From Legionella maioricensis (GTDB taxonomy: Bacteria > Pseudomonadota > Gammaproteobacteria > Legionellales > Legionellaceae), in assembly GCF_023618015.1 (NCBI RefSeq), contig NZ_JAJKBJ010000001.1, positions 434,001 through 498,000 of the forward strand: a stretch of DNA of 64,000 bases. The letters run 5' to 3'. The translations under genes were made by a program, and so were the position numbers. Shown piece by piece: positions 37,127 to 46,424 of the stretch (positions are counted from its first letter, which is position 1; the number at the start of each line of letters is the position of its first letter). The notes under the pieces are model-generated. The model searched no databases. It was not told where the DNA came from and saw only the letters and a program-made list of their open reading frames with translations.

Positions 37127-40100
37127 ATGAAAAAAATAATTACCTTACTTTTTAGCTTATTATTTGTATTCAATGTGTTTGCTGCAGAGCGCGTCGTCAA
37201 TTTAGTCGTTGACTATAAAACGGTTTATTTTGCCGGGAAACCCCGAAAGGCCATTGCGGTGAATAATCAAATTCCAGCACCCACCTTGCATTTTAAAGAA
37301 GGGGATCAGGTCACCATCAACGTGACTAATCATCTCGATAAAGGAACATCAATCCACTGGCATGGTGTTTTAGTCCCTTGGCAAATGGATGGCGTAGAAG
37401 ACTTAAGCCAGAAATCCATCCCCCCTGGTGGTGTTTTTCATTACAAGTTCGTACTGGAACAAGCTGGAACTTATTGGTATCACGCGCATGAAGGCCTACA
37501 AGAACAACAAGGTTTATATGGCGCCTTTCTCATCGATCCTCCTAAAGCACCCAATTATCATTATACTAAAGATTTTGTTGTTGTCTTATCCGACTGGAGT
37601 AATACAAAACCAGAACAAATTTTGGCGAATCTTAAAAAAGCAGGAGATTACTATGCGCCTCGCTTCCCCCTCCAACCTTCGCTTGCCAAATTTATTCATG
37701 ATTATAAAAAAGGATCGGCTCAAGAACGACAACGTTTAATCGCTGATTACAAAATGATGCAACAAATGCGCATGAGTATTTATGACATCAGTGACGTGGC
37801 CTATGATGCTTTTTTACTCAATGGCCAACCTAAGTCCAAGCCTTGGACTGCACTCGTTAAAAAAGGAGATATCGTACGGTTACGTTTTATTGGCGCAGGC
37901 GGCGGCACTATTTTTCATGTGAAAATTCCTGGCGCGACCATGCAGATGATGCATGTACAAGGTAATGATGTGCGACCTTATACGATCGAAGATTTTACAG
38001 TAGCCCCTGGTGAAACCTATGACGTATTGGTCAAAATTCAAAAAAATGCACCCTATATTATTTACGCTGAATCATCAGATACTGTAGGCGCAGCTTACGG
38101 TGCGTTAATCACATCACCTAATCAATTTGTTAATTATGATGCGGTAACTCGCTTTCCTGAACCATTACCTGTCACCAGAGAGATGATGGCATTGATGATG
38201 GGCAAGATGAACCAAGGCTCATTACCTAGGACAATGAAACCATCGGGTATGACAAAAACAGCACATCATACTCATGCTATGAAGATGAATTCAAACATGA
38301 AGATGGATTCAGGCATGAAGATGGATTCAGGCATGAAGACGGATTCAAACATGAAGATGAATTCAAACATGAAGATGGATTCAGGCATGAAGACGGATTC
38401 AAACATGAAGACGGATTCAAACATGAAGACGGATTCAAACATGAAGATGGATTCAGGCATGAAGATGGATTCAGGCATGAAGATGGATTCAGGCATGAAG
38501 ACGGATTCAGGCATGAAGACGGATTCAAACATGAAGACGGATTCAAACATGAAGATGGATTCAAACATGAAGATGGATTCAGGCATGAAGACGAATTCAG
38601 ACATGAAGACAAATTCAGACATGAAGATGAAATCAGACACGAAGATGAAATCAGACACGAAGATGAAATCAGACACGAAGATGGATTCAGGCATGAAGAT
38701 GAATTCAGACATGAAGATGAAATCAGACACGAAGATGGATTCAGACATGAAGATGAAATCAGACACGAAGATGAAATCAGACACGAAGATGAAATCAGAC
38801 ACGAAGATGAATTCAGACATGAAGATGAAATCAGACACGAAGATGGATTCAGGCATGAAGATGGATTCAGGCATGAAGATGGATTCAGGCATGAAGATGG
38901 ATCACGCTCAGTCAATGAATATGAGTATGCCCACTGAACCATCCATTATAGGAGACAAGCTGTCTCCTCCCAACTCCTCCTATAAAACCTCGATAGGAAC
39001 AAAATATCAACCGATGATTGCGGCCATTAAAACCAACGATCCCAACAAACCTGTAGCTCATGTGATCAATATGGAGTTGTTTGGCTATATGGATCAATTC
39101 ATTTGGTTCATCAATGGTGTACCCGCTTACAAAGCACACCCCATCATTTTAGAACCCAATAAACGCTATCGTTTTGTTTTCACTAATACGTCCATGATGC
39201 ATCATCCCATGCACATTCATGGCCATTGGTTTATTTTACGCACGGGAAATGATGCCTATGATCCCTTACTGCATACGATTGATGTTCCTCCTGGAGCTAC
39301 TATGACTGCAGATGTTGACACGGATGCCAGCGGTCAATGGTTTTTTCATTGTCATTTTCTCTATCATATGATAACCGGGATGTCACGAATATTTCAGTAT
39401 TCAACGTTAATCGAAATAACCAAAGGGGAAAGGAAACCACAAGATATTGTGAAACAAACCCCCTATTATAATCGCCCCATTGTGAGAGTGGATGAAGCAA
39501 TGCCCATTGACCTCTCACTGGCGAAACATCCCATGGTTCATCCTGCAGGATTATGGCGGGCTTCATTTATAGATGTAGGAGCCGACCCCTTTCATAATGC
39601 GCAACGCCTTAACTATAAAGGCTTATATGGACCGGATTACAATAAACTGGAATTATTCGTCAATGATGCCGAACTGTATAAGGGAAGGCTTGAAAATGCG
39701 GACATCGATGTTTTTTACTGGCATTTAATCAGTCAATTTTGGGCGATTAAAGCCGGCGCAAATTACACCAATCAACCGGCGAATACGCCTTATTGGCAAC
39801 CGGGTATTGGTCTTGAAGGGATAATGCCTTATTTTATTGATACCAATCTCAGAGGTTATTACTACAAGGGTAGCGCGAAATTAGATCTTGAATTATCACG
39901 CGATACGCAAATCACCAATAATTTTCTTATCAGAGCAGGAGTGCGAAGTATCCTCGCTTCAAAAACAGTAATCCAAGCAGATATCGGCAGTGGATTGAAC
40001 CAAATGCGCTATATTGTACGGCCTTATTACCGCGTAATGCCAGGCCTAGACCTATTTGTTGAATACGAACATGAGCATAGTTATGGAGCATTTAAAACCA

Positions 40101-40168
40101 TTCAAGTCACTAATGGAGAGTCAGCGACCCAAGACACCGTAACATTTGGTCTTGTCTGGTTACTTTAA
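37127..40168 (+). CDS. Fused multicopper oxidase (CopA) - CopB outer-membrane barrel with Met-repeat insert
   Basis: 1013 residues from MKKIITLLF (an ATG three codons earlier is also possible). Signal peptide ends NVFAAE. Cupredoxin domains with copper ligands SIHWHGV near residue 77 and WYHAHEG near 115. The Met-rich insert spans about residues 385-594. The last copper site lies in HHPMHIHGHWF near 691 and HCHFLYHMITGM near 741. The remaining 200 residues resemble the CopB outer-membrane domain (ending in FGLVWLL, an aromatic sorting end). CopA and CopB are separate proteins in classical systems. Oxidises Cu(I) in the periplasm and may bind much copper. Whether one chain can both stay in the periplasm and insert in the outer membrane is open. 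Confidence 0.9.
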   Translation: MKKIITLLFSLLFVFNVFAAERVVNLVVDYKTVYFAGKPRKAIAVNNQIPAPTLHFKEGDQVTINVTNHLDKGTSIHWHGVLVPWQMDGVEDLSQKSIPPGGVFHYKFVLEQAGTYWYHAHEGLQEQQGLYGAFLIDPPKAPNYHYTKDFVVVLSDWSNTKPEQILANLKKAGDYYAPRFPLQPSLAKFIHDYKKGSAQERQRLIADYKMMQQMRMSIYDISDVAYDAFLLNGQPKSKPWTALVKKGDIVRLRFIGAGGGTIFHVKIPGATMQMMHVQGNDVRPYTIEDFTVAPGETYDVLVKIQKNAPYIIYAESSDTVGAAYGALITSPNQFVNYDAVTRFPEPLPVTREMMALMMGKMNQGSLPRTMKPSGMTKTAHHTHAMKMNSNMKMDSGMKMDSGMKTDSNMKMNSNMKMDSGMKTDSNMKTDSNMKTDSNMKMDSGMKMDSGMKMDSGMKTDSGMKTDSNMKTDSNMKMDSNMKMDSGMKTNSDMKTNSDMKMKSDTKMKSDTKMKSDTKMDSGMKMNSDMKMKSDTKMDSDMKMKSDTKMKSDTKMKSDTKMNSDMKMKSDTKMDSGMKMDSGMKMDSGMKMDHAQSMNMSMPTEPSIIGDKLSPPNSSYKTSIGTKYQPMIAAIKTNDPNKPVAHVINMELFGYMDQFIWFINGVPAYKAHPIILEPNKRYRFVFTNTSMMHHPMHIHGHWFILRTGNDAYDPLLHTIDVPPGATMTADVDTDASGQWFFHCHFLYHMITGMSRIFQYSTLIEITKGERKPQDIVKQTPYYNRPIVRVDEAMPIDLSLAKHPMVHPAGLWRASFIDVGADPFHNAQRLNYKGLYGPDYNKLELFVNDAELYKGRLENADIDVFYWHLISQFWAIKAGANYTNQPANTPYWQPGIGLEGIMPYFIDTNLRGYYYKGSAKLDLELSRDTQITNNFLIRAGVRSILASKTVIQADIGSGLNQMRYIVRPYYRVMPGLDLFVEYEHEHSYGAFKTIQVTNGESATQDTVTFGLVWLL
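38279..38890 (+). repeat. Tandem 18-base repeat encoding Met-rich hexapeptides, 34 units
   Basis: 34 head-to-tail 18-base units plus a partial one (MKMDHA) inside the oxidase gene. Protein units vary as MKMDSG, MKTDSN, MKMKSD and TKMKSD. Variants cluster in blocks (MKTDSN early, MKMKSD/TKMKSD later), so the array seems to have grown by local duplication, such as slipped-strand or unequal exchange. All units keep the reading frame. Copy number may vary between strains. Confidence 0.95.
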
Positions 40169-40286
40169 TTAAGGAGGGCAGAAATAAAAGCGCTCAACGA
40201 TTACTTACACTTTTTTCTGCTTTCTTGATGAGAGACACAACCGAGTTATTTGTGCATCGGAATACAGCGAAATGATAGCGGTATAA

Positions 40287-40320
40287 GAGCCGCATGAATC
40301 GAGAGATTCACGTGCGGCTC
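40287..40320 (+). mobile_element. Orphan group II intron domain V
   Basis: A 34-base hairpin with all hallmarks of group II intron domain V: GAGCCGCA stem with AGC triad at its start, GAGA tetraloop, GAATC/GATTC upper stem, and the two-base AC bulge before GTGCGGCTC. No reverse transcriptase gene or other intron domain is visible upstream (the 5' side is the end of the copper oxidase). So it is probably the 3' remnant of a deleted intron. Confidence 0.75.
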
Positions 40321-40377
40321 TGTGAGAAGCTAAAGAGTCTTGACTTAATCGAGCAGGATCAAGGTGTTATCACGCGA

Positions 40378-40698
40378 TTAAACACCTATTTTTTCACATT
40401 CTATGGCACAACGAGTGCACGCCTCAGCACACCAGGTACAATGTTCCATGTGGTGAGCACGATCTCTGCAGGCTTTAGCACAAAGTGAACAGATTGCTTG
40501 AGCGTATTTCGACTCTCTGGTCATCATTTCAGCAGCCAGAGTACACAGTTGAGCACAATCCTTCCTGTCACGCTCAAAAGTACCCACCATGTCCTTGTCT
40601 TTATCCTCATTGATACACGATGTCTCGCAATGTCCGCATTGAGTAGCACAAGCCAAACAGGCTTCGATACACGTTTGATATTGTTCATGAGCCATCAT
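40378..40698 (-). CDS. Cys-rich four-helix-bundle copper-binding protein (Csp/DUF326-like)
   Basis: 106 residues with 16 cysteines placed on helices: TCIEACLACATQCGHCETSC near the N-terminus, KDCAQLC in the middle, ICSLCAKACRDRAHHMEHC and CTWCAEACTRCAIEC at the end. This is the layout of Csp proteins, which store many Cu(I) ions within a four-helix bundle. No signal peptide, so it is likely cytosolic, as the Csp3 type. Start at the double ATG; ribosome site GGGAAA. Single gene in the copper region, opposite to the CopA-CopB fusion. Confidence 0.92.
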   Translation of the reverse strand: MMAHEQYQTCIEACLACATQCGHCETSCINEDKDKDMVGTFERDRKDCAQLCTLAAEMMTRESKYAQAICSLCAKACRDRAHHMEHCTWCAEACTRCAIECEKIGV

Positions 40699-40806
40699 AA
40701 TTTCCCTATTAATAGTTAAAATTTCGGTCCCAACACTTCTAAGACGCTATATTGGTCTATTATAGTCCATATATACCAAAGAGAGCTCCGTCATGTAAAA
40801 ATCATT

Positions 40807-41172
40807 TTATTGTTTGCAGTGATAGGCCTTGCCTTCCAACCCATGCTGATCAACCAGGTGATTTTTGGGATTACCTGTAAATGTTGACTGATGCTGGGTA
40901 ATCATGAGGGTATTTGCTCCTAAAAGAGCCGACTTATTTTTTAAAATATTGAGTTCATCTTGATACAAATGCTCATGGGATTGATACGATTGTGAAACTC
41001 CATTCACATCGTAAGCAGATATTTTGTCCAAATACTGACAACTTCGGCTGAGCTTACCTGCTTTGACTACTTTGATTTGAGCTCCTTCTGAAGTGAGCGC
41101 TACATTTTTACTACAACTTGAAAGCCCAACTAAGAGCGTAACTAATAGACAGTAGCTCGTCTTTTTTCTCAT
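40807..41172 (-). CDS. DUF4156-like lipoprotein, second copy
   Basis: 121 residues with lipobox LVGLSSC near residue 20. The mature part follows the DUF4156 pattern (SRSCQYLDKISAYDVNG; ILKNKSALLGANTLMI; YHCKQ at the end). A paralogue lies at 7272-7736, but the two are diverged. Located between copper genes; it might share their regulation. Function unknown. Confidence 0.78.
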   Translation of the reverse strand: MRKKTSYCLLVTLLVGLSSCSKNVALTSEGAQIKVVKAGKLSRSCQYLDKISAYDVNGVSQSYQSHEHLYQDELNILKNKSALLGANTLMITQHQSTFTGNPKNHLVDQHGLEGKAYHCKQ

Positions 41173-41287
41173 TTAATGCTCCTTGTTATTCTTTATTCTC
41201 TTTTAATTTAAAATGAGTCAATGCCATTTAATAAATGAATCATACTCTAGGTGCACGCTCGCTAAAACCTACTCAGCTAATCATAAA

Positions 41288-42745
41288 TCATGAATGCATC
41301 TCATGCGTCATGGTTAAAGGAGGCATAGCAACTCCTTTATAATGAACCAGGGTCATCATCCCACCTTCTTGATGATACAGCATATGACAATGCATCATCC
41401 AATTACCCGGATTATCCGTATCAAATTGCACCTTCACCGTGGAATGAGGCAAAACCAGCACGGTATCTTGGATGGCGCCGTTTTTAATGGCTTTTCCATC
41501 AATTTCAGTCACTTCAAACACATGACCATGTAAATGCATGGGATGAGCCATAGTGGTCTGATTGTGAAACACCATCTCTACCCGTTTATTGGAAGTGACT
41601 TGCAAAGGTTTTATATGAGGCCAAACTTGTTTATTAATGGACCACGAATAACCCATCATATCACCCTCCAGATTGACAACCAGCGTTTGCCCAGGACTTT
41701 GTGGTTTTAAGGGATTTACTGCCTTGAGCTTGAGTTCCTGGTCGTAATTGAGTGCACCCGCTGTTGAATCCACTTGCTCTTTAAGGACAGGAATAGTTGC
41801 TTTTGGTGTGGCAAGAATAAGGCCCGTTTGCATGGACGTGCCCTCACCTTGTGCAAGGATAGGATAAGCCTTTTCACCGACAGGAATTTTAACCAGTACA
41901 TCCAGGCGTTGTCCTACTGGTAATTGAAACTGATTGGATTTCACAGGCTTAATCGGCTGACCATCAATGGCAATGGCAATGGCCTCACCCTGTAACTGTC
42001 CCGTGTTGAGAAAAAAATTGGTCATCGCAGAGCCCGCTATAAAGCGCAAGCGTACGGTATCGCCAGGACGAACAGAGACGATTTCAGGATTTTTAAGGGT
42101 GCGGTAATTAGTAAGAAAGGCATCATAGGCCACATCATTTAAATCAAGCGTTGCCTGCTTGCCATCCACAGAAGCCATTCCACCGCCATGGTGCATGTGC
42201 GCCATTTCGCCGTGTTTTAATTTGGCAAAAATGAGTTCCGGTTTTTTATAACTAAAATCACCAATGAATAACGTGACGTCCTTAGAGCTTTGGACTTCAT
42301 CAGGATCGGATATAATGAATGGAGCCGATAAAAACTGTTGGACTTGCAAGTCATGATGCGAATGCATCCAATAAGTCCCAGATTGTTTTAAAGGAAAATG
42401 ATAATGGTATTCACCACCTGGCGGAATAGGAGCCTGAGTGATGTAAGGCACGCCATCTTGATCATTAGGAACAATCAAGCCATGCCAATGAACCGCCGTA
42501 GGTTTATCCGTCTGGTTTTTTACAATAGCGTCAAACATCTGTCCCTTTACTCCATGAAAACCCCAAGTCCCATCGGGCTGTTCTATTTTAAACAGTTCAC
42601 TTGCTTTACCATTGATGGTGGTCGTGTATTTTTTGATAAGGAGTACGGTGGGTTTCGCAGGTTTCGACACAGGCGCATTAGCGCCTGCAATTAGGTTATT
42701 TAAAACTAAAACAATGAACAATAAACCGCGAACAACTAACATCAT
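41288..42745 (-). CDS. Multicopper oxidase, CueO/CopA-like
   Basis: 485 residues with a signal-like start (LLFIVLVLNNLIAGANAPV). Copper ligands: AVHWHGLIVP, YWMHSHHDL, HPMHLHGHVFEV and HCHMLYHQEGGM, the type 1, 2 and 3 sites. A Met/His stretch (GEMAHMHHGGGMAS) lies in the middle. It should oxidise Cu(I) to Cu(II) in the periplasm. Followed upstream in the operon by the 150-residue unknown protein and helA. An old fragment of such a gene lies at 29481. Confidence 0.93.
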   Translation of the reverse strand: MMLVVRGLLFIVLVLNNLIAGANAPVSKPAKPTVLLIKKYTTTINGKASELFKIEQPDGTWGFHGVKGQMFDAIVKNQTDKPTAVHWHGLIVPNDQDGVPYITQAPIPPGGEYHYHFPLKQSGTYWMHSHHDLQVQQFLSAPFIISDPDEVQSSKDVTLFIGDFSYKKPELIFAKLKHGEMAHMHHGGGMASVDGKQATLDLNDVAYDAFLTNYRTLKNPEIVSVRPGDTVRLRFIAGSAMTNFFLNTGQLQGEAIAIAIDGQPIKPVKSNQFQLPVGQRLDVLVKIPVGEKAYPILAQGEGTSMQTGLILATPKATIPVLKEQVDSTAGALNYDQELKLKAVNPLKPQSPGQTLVVNLEGDMMGYSWSINKQVWPHIKPLQVTSNKRVEMVFHNQTTMAHPMHLHGHVFEVTEIDGKAIKNGAIQDTVLVLPHSTVKVQFDTDNPGNWMMHCHMLYHQEGGMMTLVHYKGVAMPPLTMTHEMHS

Positions 42746-42759
42746 AACAGCTTCCTGGA

Positions 42760-43212
42760 TTAATTAGGGGCAACAGGAGTATACAGCGCGCGTAGCTGCA
42801 CTAACACCTTTTGTAATTTTTGCCAATTGGTTTGTGTGCCTTCTTTATCCTTGTTATCGCCTGTTTTGTCAAGACGAGTGGCCAATTGGTCAACATAGCT
42901 TAAGTTGTTTTGCAGTGTTTTTTTCTGCTCCTCCGATAAGTCCTTGCTTAATGCAGGTAACGCGTTGACTAAATCACGAATGGCAAAAGCATGTTCGTGT
43001 ATAGAGGTCAGCTGATTGTCGGTTATTGCTTTCTCGATGGACGCAGCATGCTTATCTACAGCCTGCCAAATGGCTGGAATGGTTTTAGGAATGACTTCAG
43101 TTTGCTCTTCAGTCGGGTTAGCAAATACCTTGGAGTAGCCACAAACCATCAAAACACTGACTATAAGCCCCAACCAAAAGTGTTTTTTTTGTTTCAAAGT
43201 ACTGTGCATCAT
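42760..43212 (-). CDS. Unknown periplasmic protein of the hel cluster
   Basis: 150 residues with a signal peptide (LGLIVSVLMVCGYSKVFANP). The mature part is helical with few aromatic residues (HAFAIRDLVNALPALSKDL; LDKTGDNKDKEGTQ). Overlaps the end of helA by four bases and leads to the multicopper oxidase. Such small genes are often found beside RND-type metal efflux genes, perhaps as periplasmic metal binders, but I do not recognise the family. Confidence 0.7.
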   Translation of the reverse strand: MMHSTLKQKKHFWLGLIVSVLMVCGYSKVFANPTEEQTEVIPKTIPAIWQAVDKHAASIEKAITDNQLTSIHEHAFAIRDLVNALPALSKDLSEEQKKTLQNNLSYVDQLATRLDKTGDNKDKEGTQTNWQKLQKVLVQLRALYTPVAPN

Positions 43213-46200
43213 GTTTTTTCTCCTTGAGTAGTTTCATTAAAAGCAGTACGTTTTTCTCGCCACACTTCGATGGCGTTATACACGGTAGGCACTACAAACA
43301 TATTTAAGACCGTTGATGTAAATAATCCACCTAAAAGCACCTGAGCCAAAGGACGTTCCAACTCCTTACCTGCCGGCGAGCCCCATAATAGCGGAAACAA
43401 ACCCAGTGCCGCGGTTGCAGCAGTCATTAATACTGGCACCAATCGGTCTAAGGTGCCATCAATAACCACTTCCTCCCGAGTTTTTCCCTGCAATCGTAAT
43501 TGATTGTAGTGGCTTACCAAAATAATTCCATTTCTCGCCGCAATACCAAACAGAGTAATAAAGCCAATCATGGCCGCCACACTCATCTCACCACTGACCA
43601 AAAACAGGGAGATGATCCCACCAATGAGTGCTAAAGGCAAATTAAACATCACCAATAACGCTTCTCTAAAGGTGCCAAAGGCTTTATGCAGTAAAATCAG
43701 CATGATAAAAATCACCAATCCACCAAAGGCCAAAATAACTTTGGACGCTTGTTGCTGGCTTTCAAACTGGCCACCGTATTGAATAAAATAACCGGTGGGG
43801 AGTTTAATTTTTTGTTGTACTTGCTGTTGGACTTCTGCAATCACACTGCCTAAATCGCGGCCCTGCACATTAAAGCCAATCACTAACAAGCGTTGCACAT
43901 TCTCACGATTGATTGCAAAAGGCTGCGGCTCCAAGTCAATCTCAGCCACTGCTCGCAGGAGTATTTGCGCATTGCTGAGCGCACCCACACCATGGGCATC
44001 AATGAGCATGTTTTGAATGGCTCTGGCGCTATCACGCCCAGATTTATCCATTCTAAGAAATAAATCAAACGTTCGTTGTCCTTCTAAAACACTCGATACA
44101 CTGACTCCATTAAGCAGCACCTGCACGTCTTCCGAAATCTGCCCAACATTCACGCCATAACGTGCTGCCTTTTCACGATCAAGCTTAATCACTAACTGGG
44201 ATACTTTGATTTGTTGTTCTTTATTAACATCCACCACTCCTGGTACTGATTTTAAAAGGGTTTCCATCGACTGCCCTAACTCATTGAGCGTTGATAAATT
44301 ATCGCCAAATAGTTTTACGGCTACTTGCGCCCTGACTCCTGAAAGCACCTCATCCATGCGATGGGCGATGAATTGGCCGACGTTAAATACAGCTCCTGGG
44401 ACATTGGCCAAATCCGCACGGATGCGTCGCAGTAATTCATCCGGGGGCATGGATTTATCCTTATCAAAATCAAGACGCACATCAAACTCACTGACATTAG
44501 GCGGCATCGCATCTTCATCAAGATCACTACGACCAGCTCGCTGGGCAATAGAAATTACCTGGGGGTAATGTAACAAGGCTTTACGCACTTGTTTGCCTAA
44601 ACGCATCGTTTCATCTAAGGAGGTTCCAGGCAACGTGCTCATCGCCACAATAAAATTACCCTCATGAAATTCCGGTAAAAAAGAAGTCCCGAAAAAAGGA
44701 AGCAGCCCCATGGCAAAAATAAAAGCAGATAGGGCCAGGGCGAGCACCGTTTTGCAGTGCGATACGGACCATTGGAGTGCAGTTAAAAAATGATGTTTAA
44801 GCCACAAGACAAAACGAGTTTCGGGTTCAGCCTCGCGGTCGCTTTTGCGCTCAACTGTATAATGCCTCTCCTTTTGCGATAAGGCATGTAGACTGACTTC
44901 GGCATCTTGCTGCTTTTCTTTATTACGTACCAATAACAGGTAGCACAGGGCGGGCACCATCGTGATGGAAACCACCAGAGAACCTAAGACGGAGGCGATG
45001 TAGGCAATGGCTAAAGGACTAAAAATACGCTCTGCAATACCTGACAAAAAGAAGATGGGTAAAAATACGAGACTAATGATAATGGTGGCATACACTACTG
45101 AGCTTCGAATTTCAAGCACCGCATCAAAAACCACTTCAATGGTGGGCAAGGGATTGGCTTCCTGACGATTAATCCGTAAGCGATGCACTACGTTTTCAAC
45201 CGTAATGATGCCGTCATCAACCACCTCTCCAATGGCAATCGCCATACCTCCTAAGGTCATGGAATTAATGCCAATGCCAAAATAATGAAGAACTAAAATA
45301 CCGACTACGAACGAAACCGGCATAGACAAAAACGTAATAAAGGAAGCTCTCCAGTTCATCAAAAAGACAAAAAGAATCGCAATAACAATCACTGCCCCTT
45401 CAAGCAAGGCCCTTGTTAAATTTTGAATGGCAGATTCAATAAAATTGGCTTGACGAAAAACATTGGTAATTAAAGTCACATCAGCAGGCAGTGTCCTTTT
45501 AATTTCGACCAGTGCCTTTTCTACTTTAGCCGTTGTGGTAACTGTATCGGCCCCATAAGCTTTTGAAATCGTACCAATCACTGCATAATCAGTGTTATAC
45601 GCACTATCGCCTCGTTTAATCTCACCACCAAAAGCAACGTGTGCGATGTTATTAATGGTAATGGGCACGCCATTTCGAACAACAATCAATGTTTTTTTAA
45701 TGTCATCGAGCGATTGAATACGTCCCATGGTGCCCACCACCAACTCGGTACCTGCCTGATGCAAAAACGCTCCTGGCACGTTTTGATTGGTGGAGATTAG
45801 GGCTTGGCGCACGTCTTCCACGCTGATGCGATAAGCCAACATCCGCTCTGGCAAAAGCCTGACCTGATATTGCTTGACTTCACCACCAAGAGAAACCACT
45901 GAGGCCACACCACCCAGCGCCAGAATCCGTGGACGAATAGTCCAGTCTGAAATGGTGCGTAAAGTTTCTGGACTGGCTGTAGGGCTGACTAAAGCGTATT
46001 TCACTAACCAGCCGACTGCCGAGATGACAGGCAACATCACCGGTGGATTAATGCCCGGAGGCAGTCGATTAGCCACCTGCTGAATGCGTTCATTGACCAA
46101 CTGGCGATTACGGTAGATGTCTGTTTTATCATCAAACACAATAGTAATAGTAGAAAGTCCAACGGAAGTTTTGGAGCGTACACTAGCCACCCCTGGCGTG

Positions 46201-46424
46201 CCATTAATCGCACTTTCTAGAGGATAGGTAATTAAGGATTCTACATCTTGAGTGGTCATGCCAGGAGCTTGAGTTTGCACCACCACTTGCGGTGGCGCAA
46301 ACTCAGGGAACACATCCACCGGCATTTGCTTTAAAGTATAACCACCCAACAAACAAAGAATGAGCGTTAATGCCAAAATTAAGGGGCGATTATGCAGTGA
46401 CCAGGCAATGAGACGATTAAACAT
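43209..46424 (-). CDS. helA: Heavy-metal RND efflux pump HelA
   Basis: 1071 residues, twelve helices and the usual two periplasmic loops. TM4 reads GGMAIAIGEVVDDGIITVENV, a DD variant different from the CusA at 16969 (GVMVDAAIVMIEN), so it belongs to another HME-RND subgroup; metal specificity not certain. Legionella HelA was first described as a CzcA/CusA-like pump. helC-helB-helA run on the minus strand and overlap or nearly touch each other. The end overlaps the small unknown gene by four bases. Confidence 0.93.
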   Translation of the reverse strand: MFNRLIAWSLHNRPLILALTLILCLLGGYTLKQMPVDVFPEFAPPQVVVQTQAPGMTTQDVESLITYPLESAINGTPGVASVRSKTSVGLSTITIVFDDKTDIYRNRQLVNERIQQVANRLPPGINPPVMLPVISAVGWLVKYALVSPTASPETLRTISDWTIRPRILALGGVASVVSLGGEVKQYQVRLLPERMLAYRISVEDVRQALISTNQNVPGAFLHQAGTELVVGTMGRIQSLDDIKKTLIVVRNGVPITINNIAHVAFGGEIKRGDSAYNTDYAVIGTISKAYGADTVTTTAKVEKALVEIKRTLPADVTLITNVFRQANFIESAIQNLTRALLEGAVIVIAILFVFLMNWRASFITFLSMPVSFVVGILVLHYFGIGINSMTLGGMAIAIGEVVDDGIITVENVVHRLRINRQEANPLPTIEVVFDAVLEIRSSVVYATIIISLVFLPIFFLSGIAERIFSPLAIAYIASVLGSLVVSITMVPALCYLLLVRNKEKQQDAEVSLHALSQKERHYTVERKSDREAEPETRFVLWLKHHFLTALQWSVSHCKTVLALALSAFIFAMGLLPFFGTSFLPEFHEGNFIVAMSTLPGTSLDETMRLGKQVRKALLHYPQVISIAQRAGRSDLDEDAMPPNVSEFDVRLDFDKDKSMPPDELLRRIRADLANVPGAVFNVGQFIAHRMDEVLSGVRAQVAVKLFGDNLSTLNELGQSMETLLKSVPGVVDVNKEQQIKVSQLVIKLDREKAARYGVNVGQISEDVQVLLNGVSVSSVLEGQRTFDLFLRMDKSGRDSARAIQNMLIDAHGVGALSNAQILLRAVAEIDLEPQPFAINRENVQRLLVIGFNVQGRDLGSVIAEVQQQVQQKIKLPTGYFIQYGGQFESQQQASKVILAFGGLVIFIMLILLHKAFGTFREALLVMFNLPLALIGGIISLFLVSGEMSVAAMIGFITLFGIAARNGIILVSHYNQLRLQGKTREEVVIDGTLDRLVPVLMTAATAALGLFPLLWGSPAGKELERPLAQVLLGGLFTSTVLNMFVVPTVYNAIEVWREKRTAFNETTQGEKT

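Noticed and set aside
38279-38890. Regular short repeats that could suggest a CRISPR array
   Set aside because: Units are directly adjacent, have no spacers and keep a reading frame; no cas gene is near.
38272-38942. Two long antisense frames (206 and 221 codons) across the Met repeat
   Set aside because: They only repeat the 18-base unit in reverse (MPESIF and SSCLNP types) and have no ribosome site or signal; they are by-products of a stop-free repeat.
40294-40488. 65-codon frame over the domain V hairpin
   Set aside because: It covers an RNA structure and the antisense of the Csp gene; no ribosome site and unlikely composition.
40751-40770. Imperfect inverted repeat TGGTCTA-TTA-TAGTCCA before the Csp gene
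   Set aside because: It overlaps a TATAAT box on the minus strand and might be an operator, but no -35 match or known copper-box sequence supports a call.
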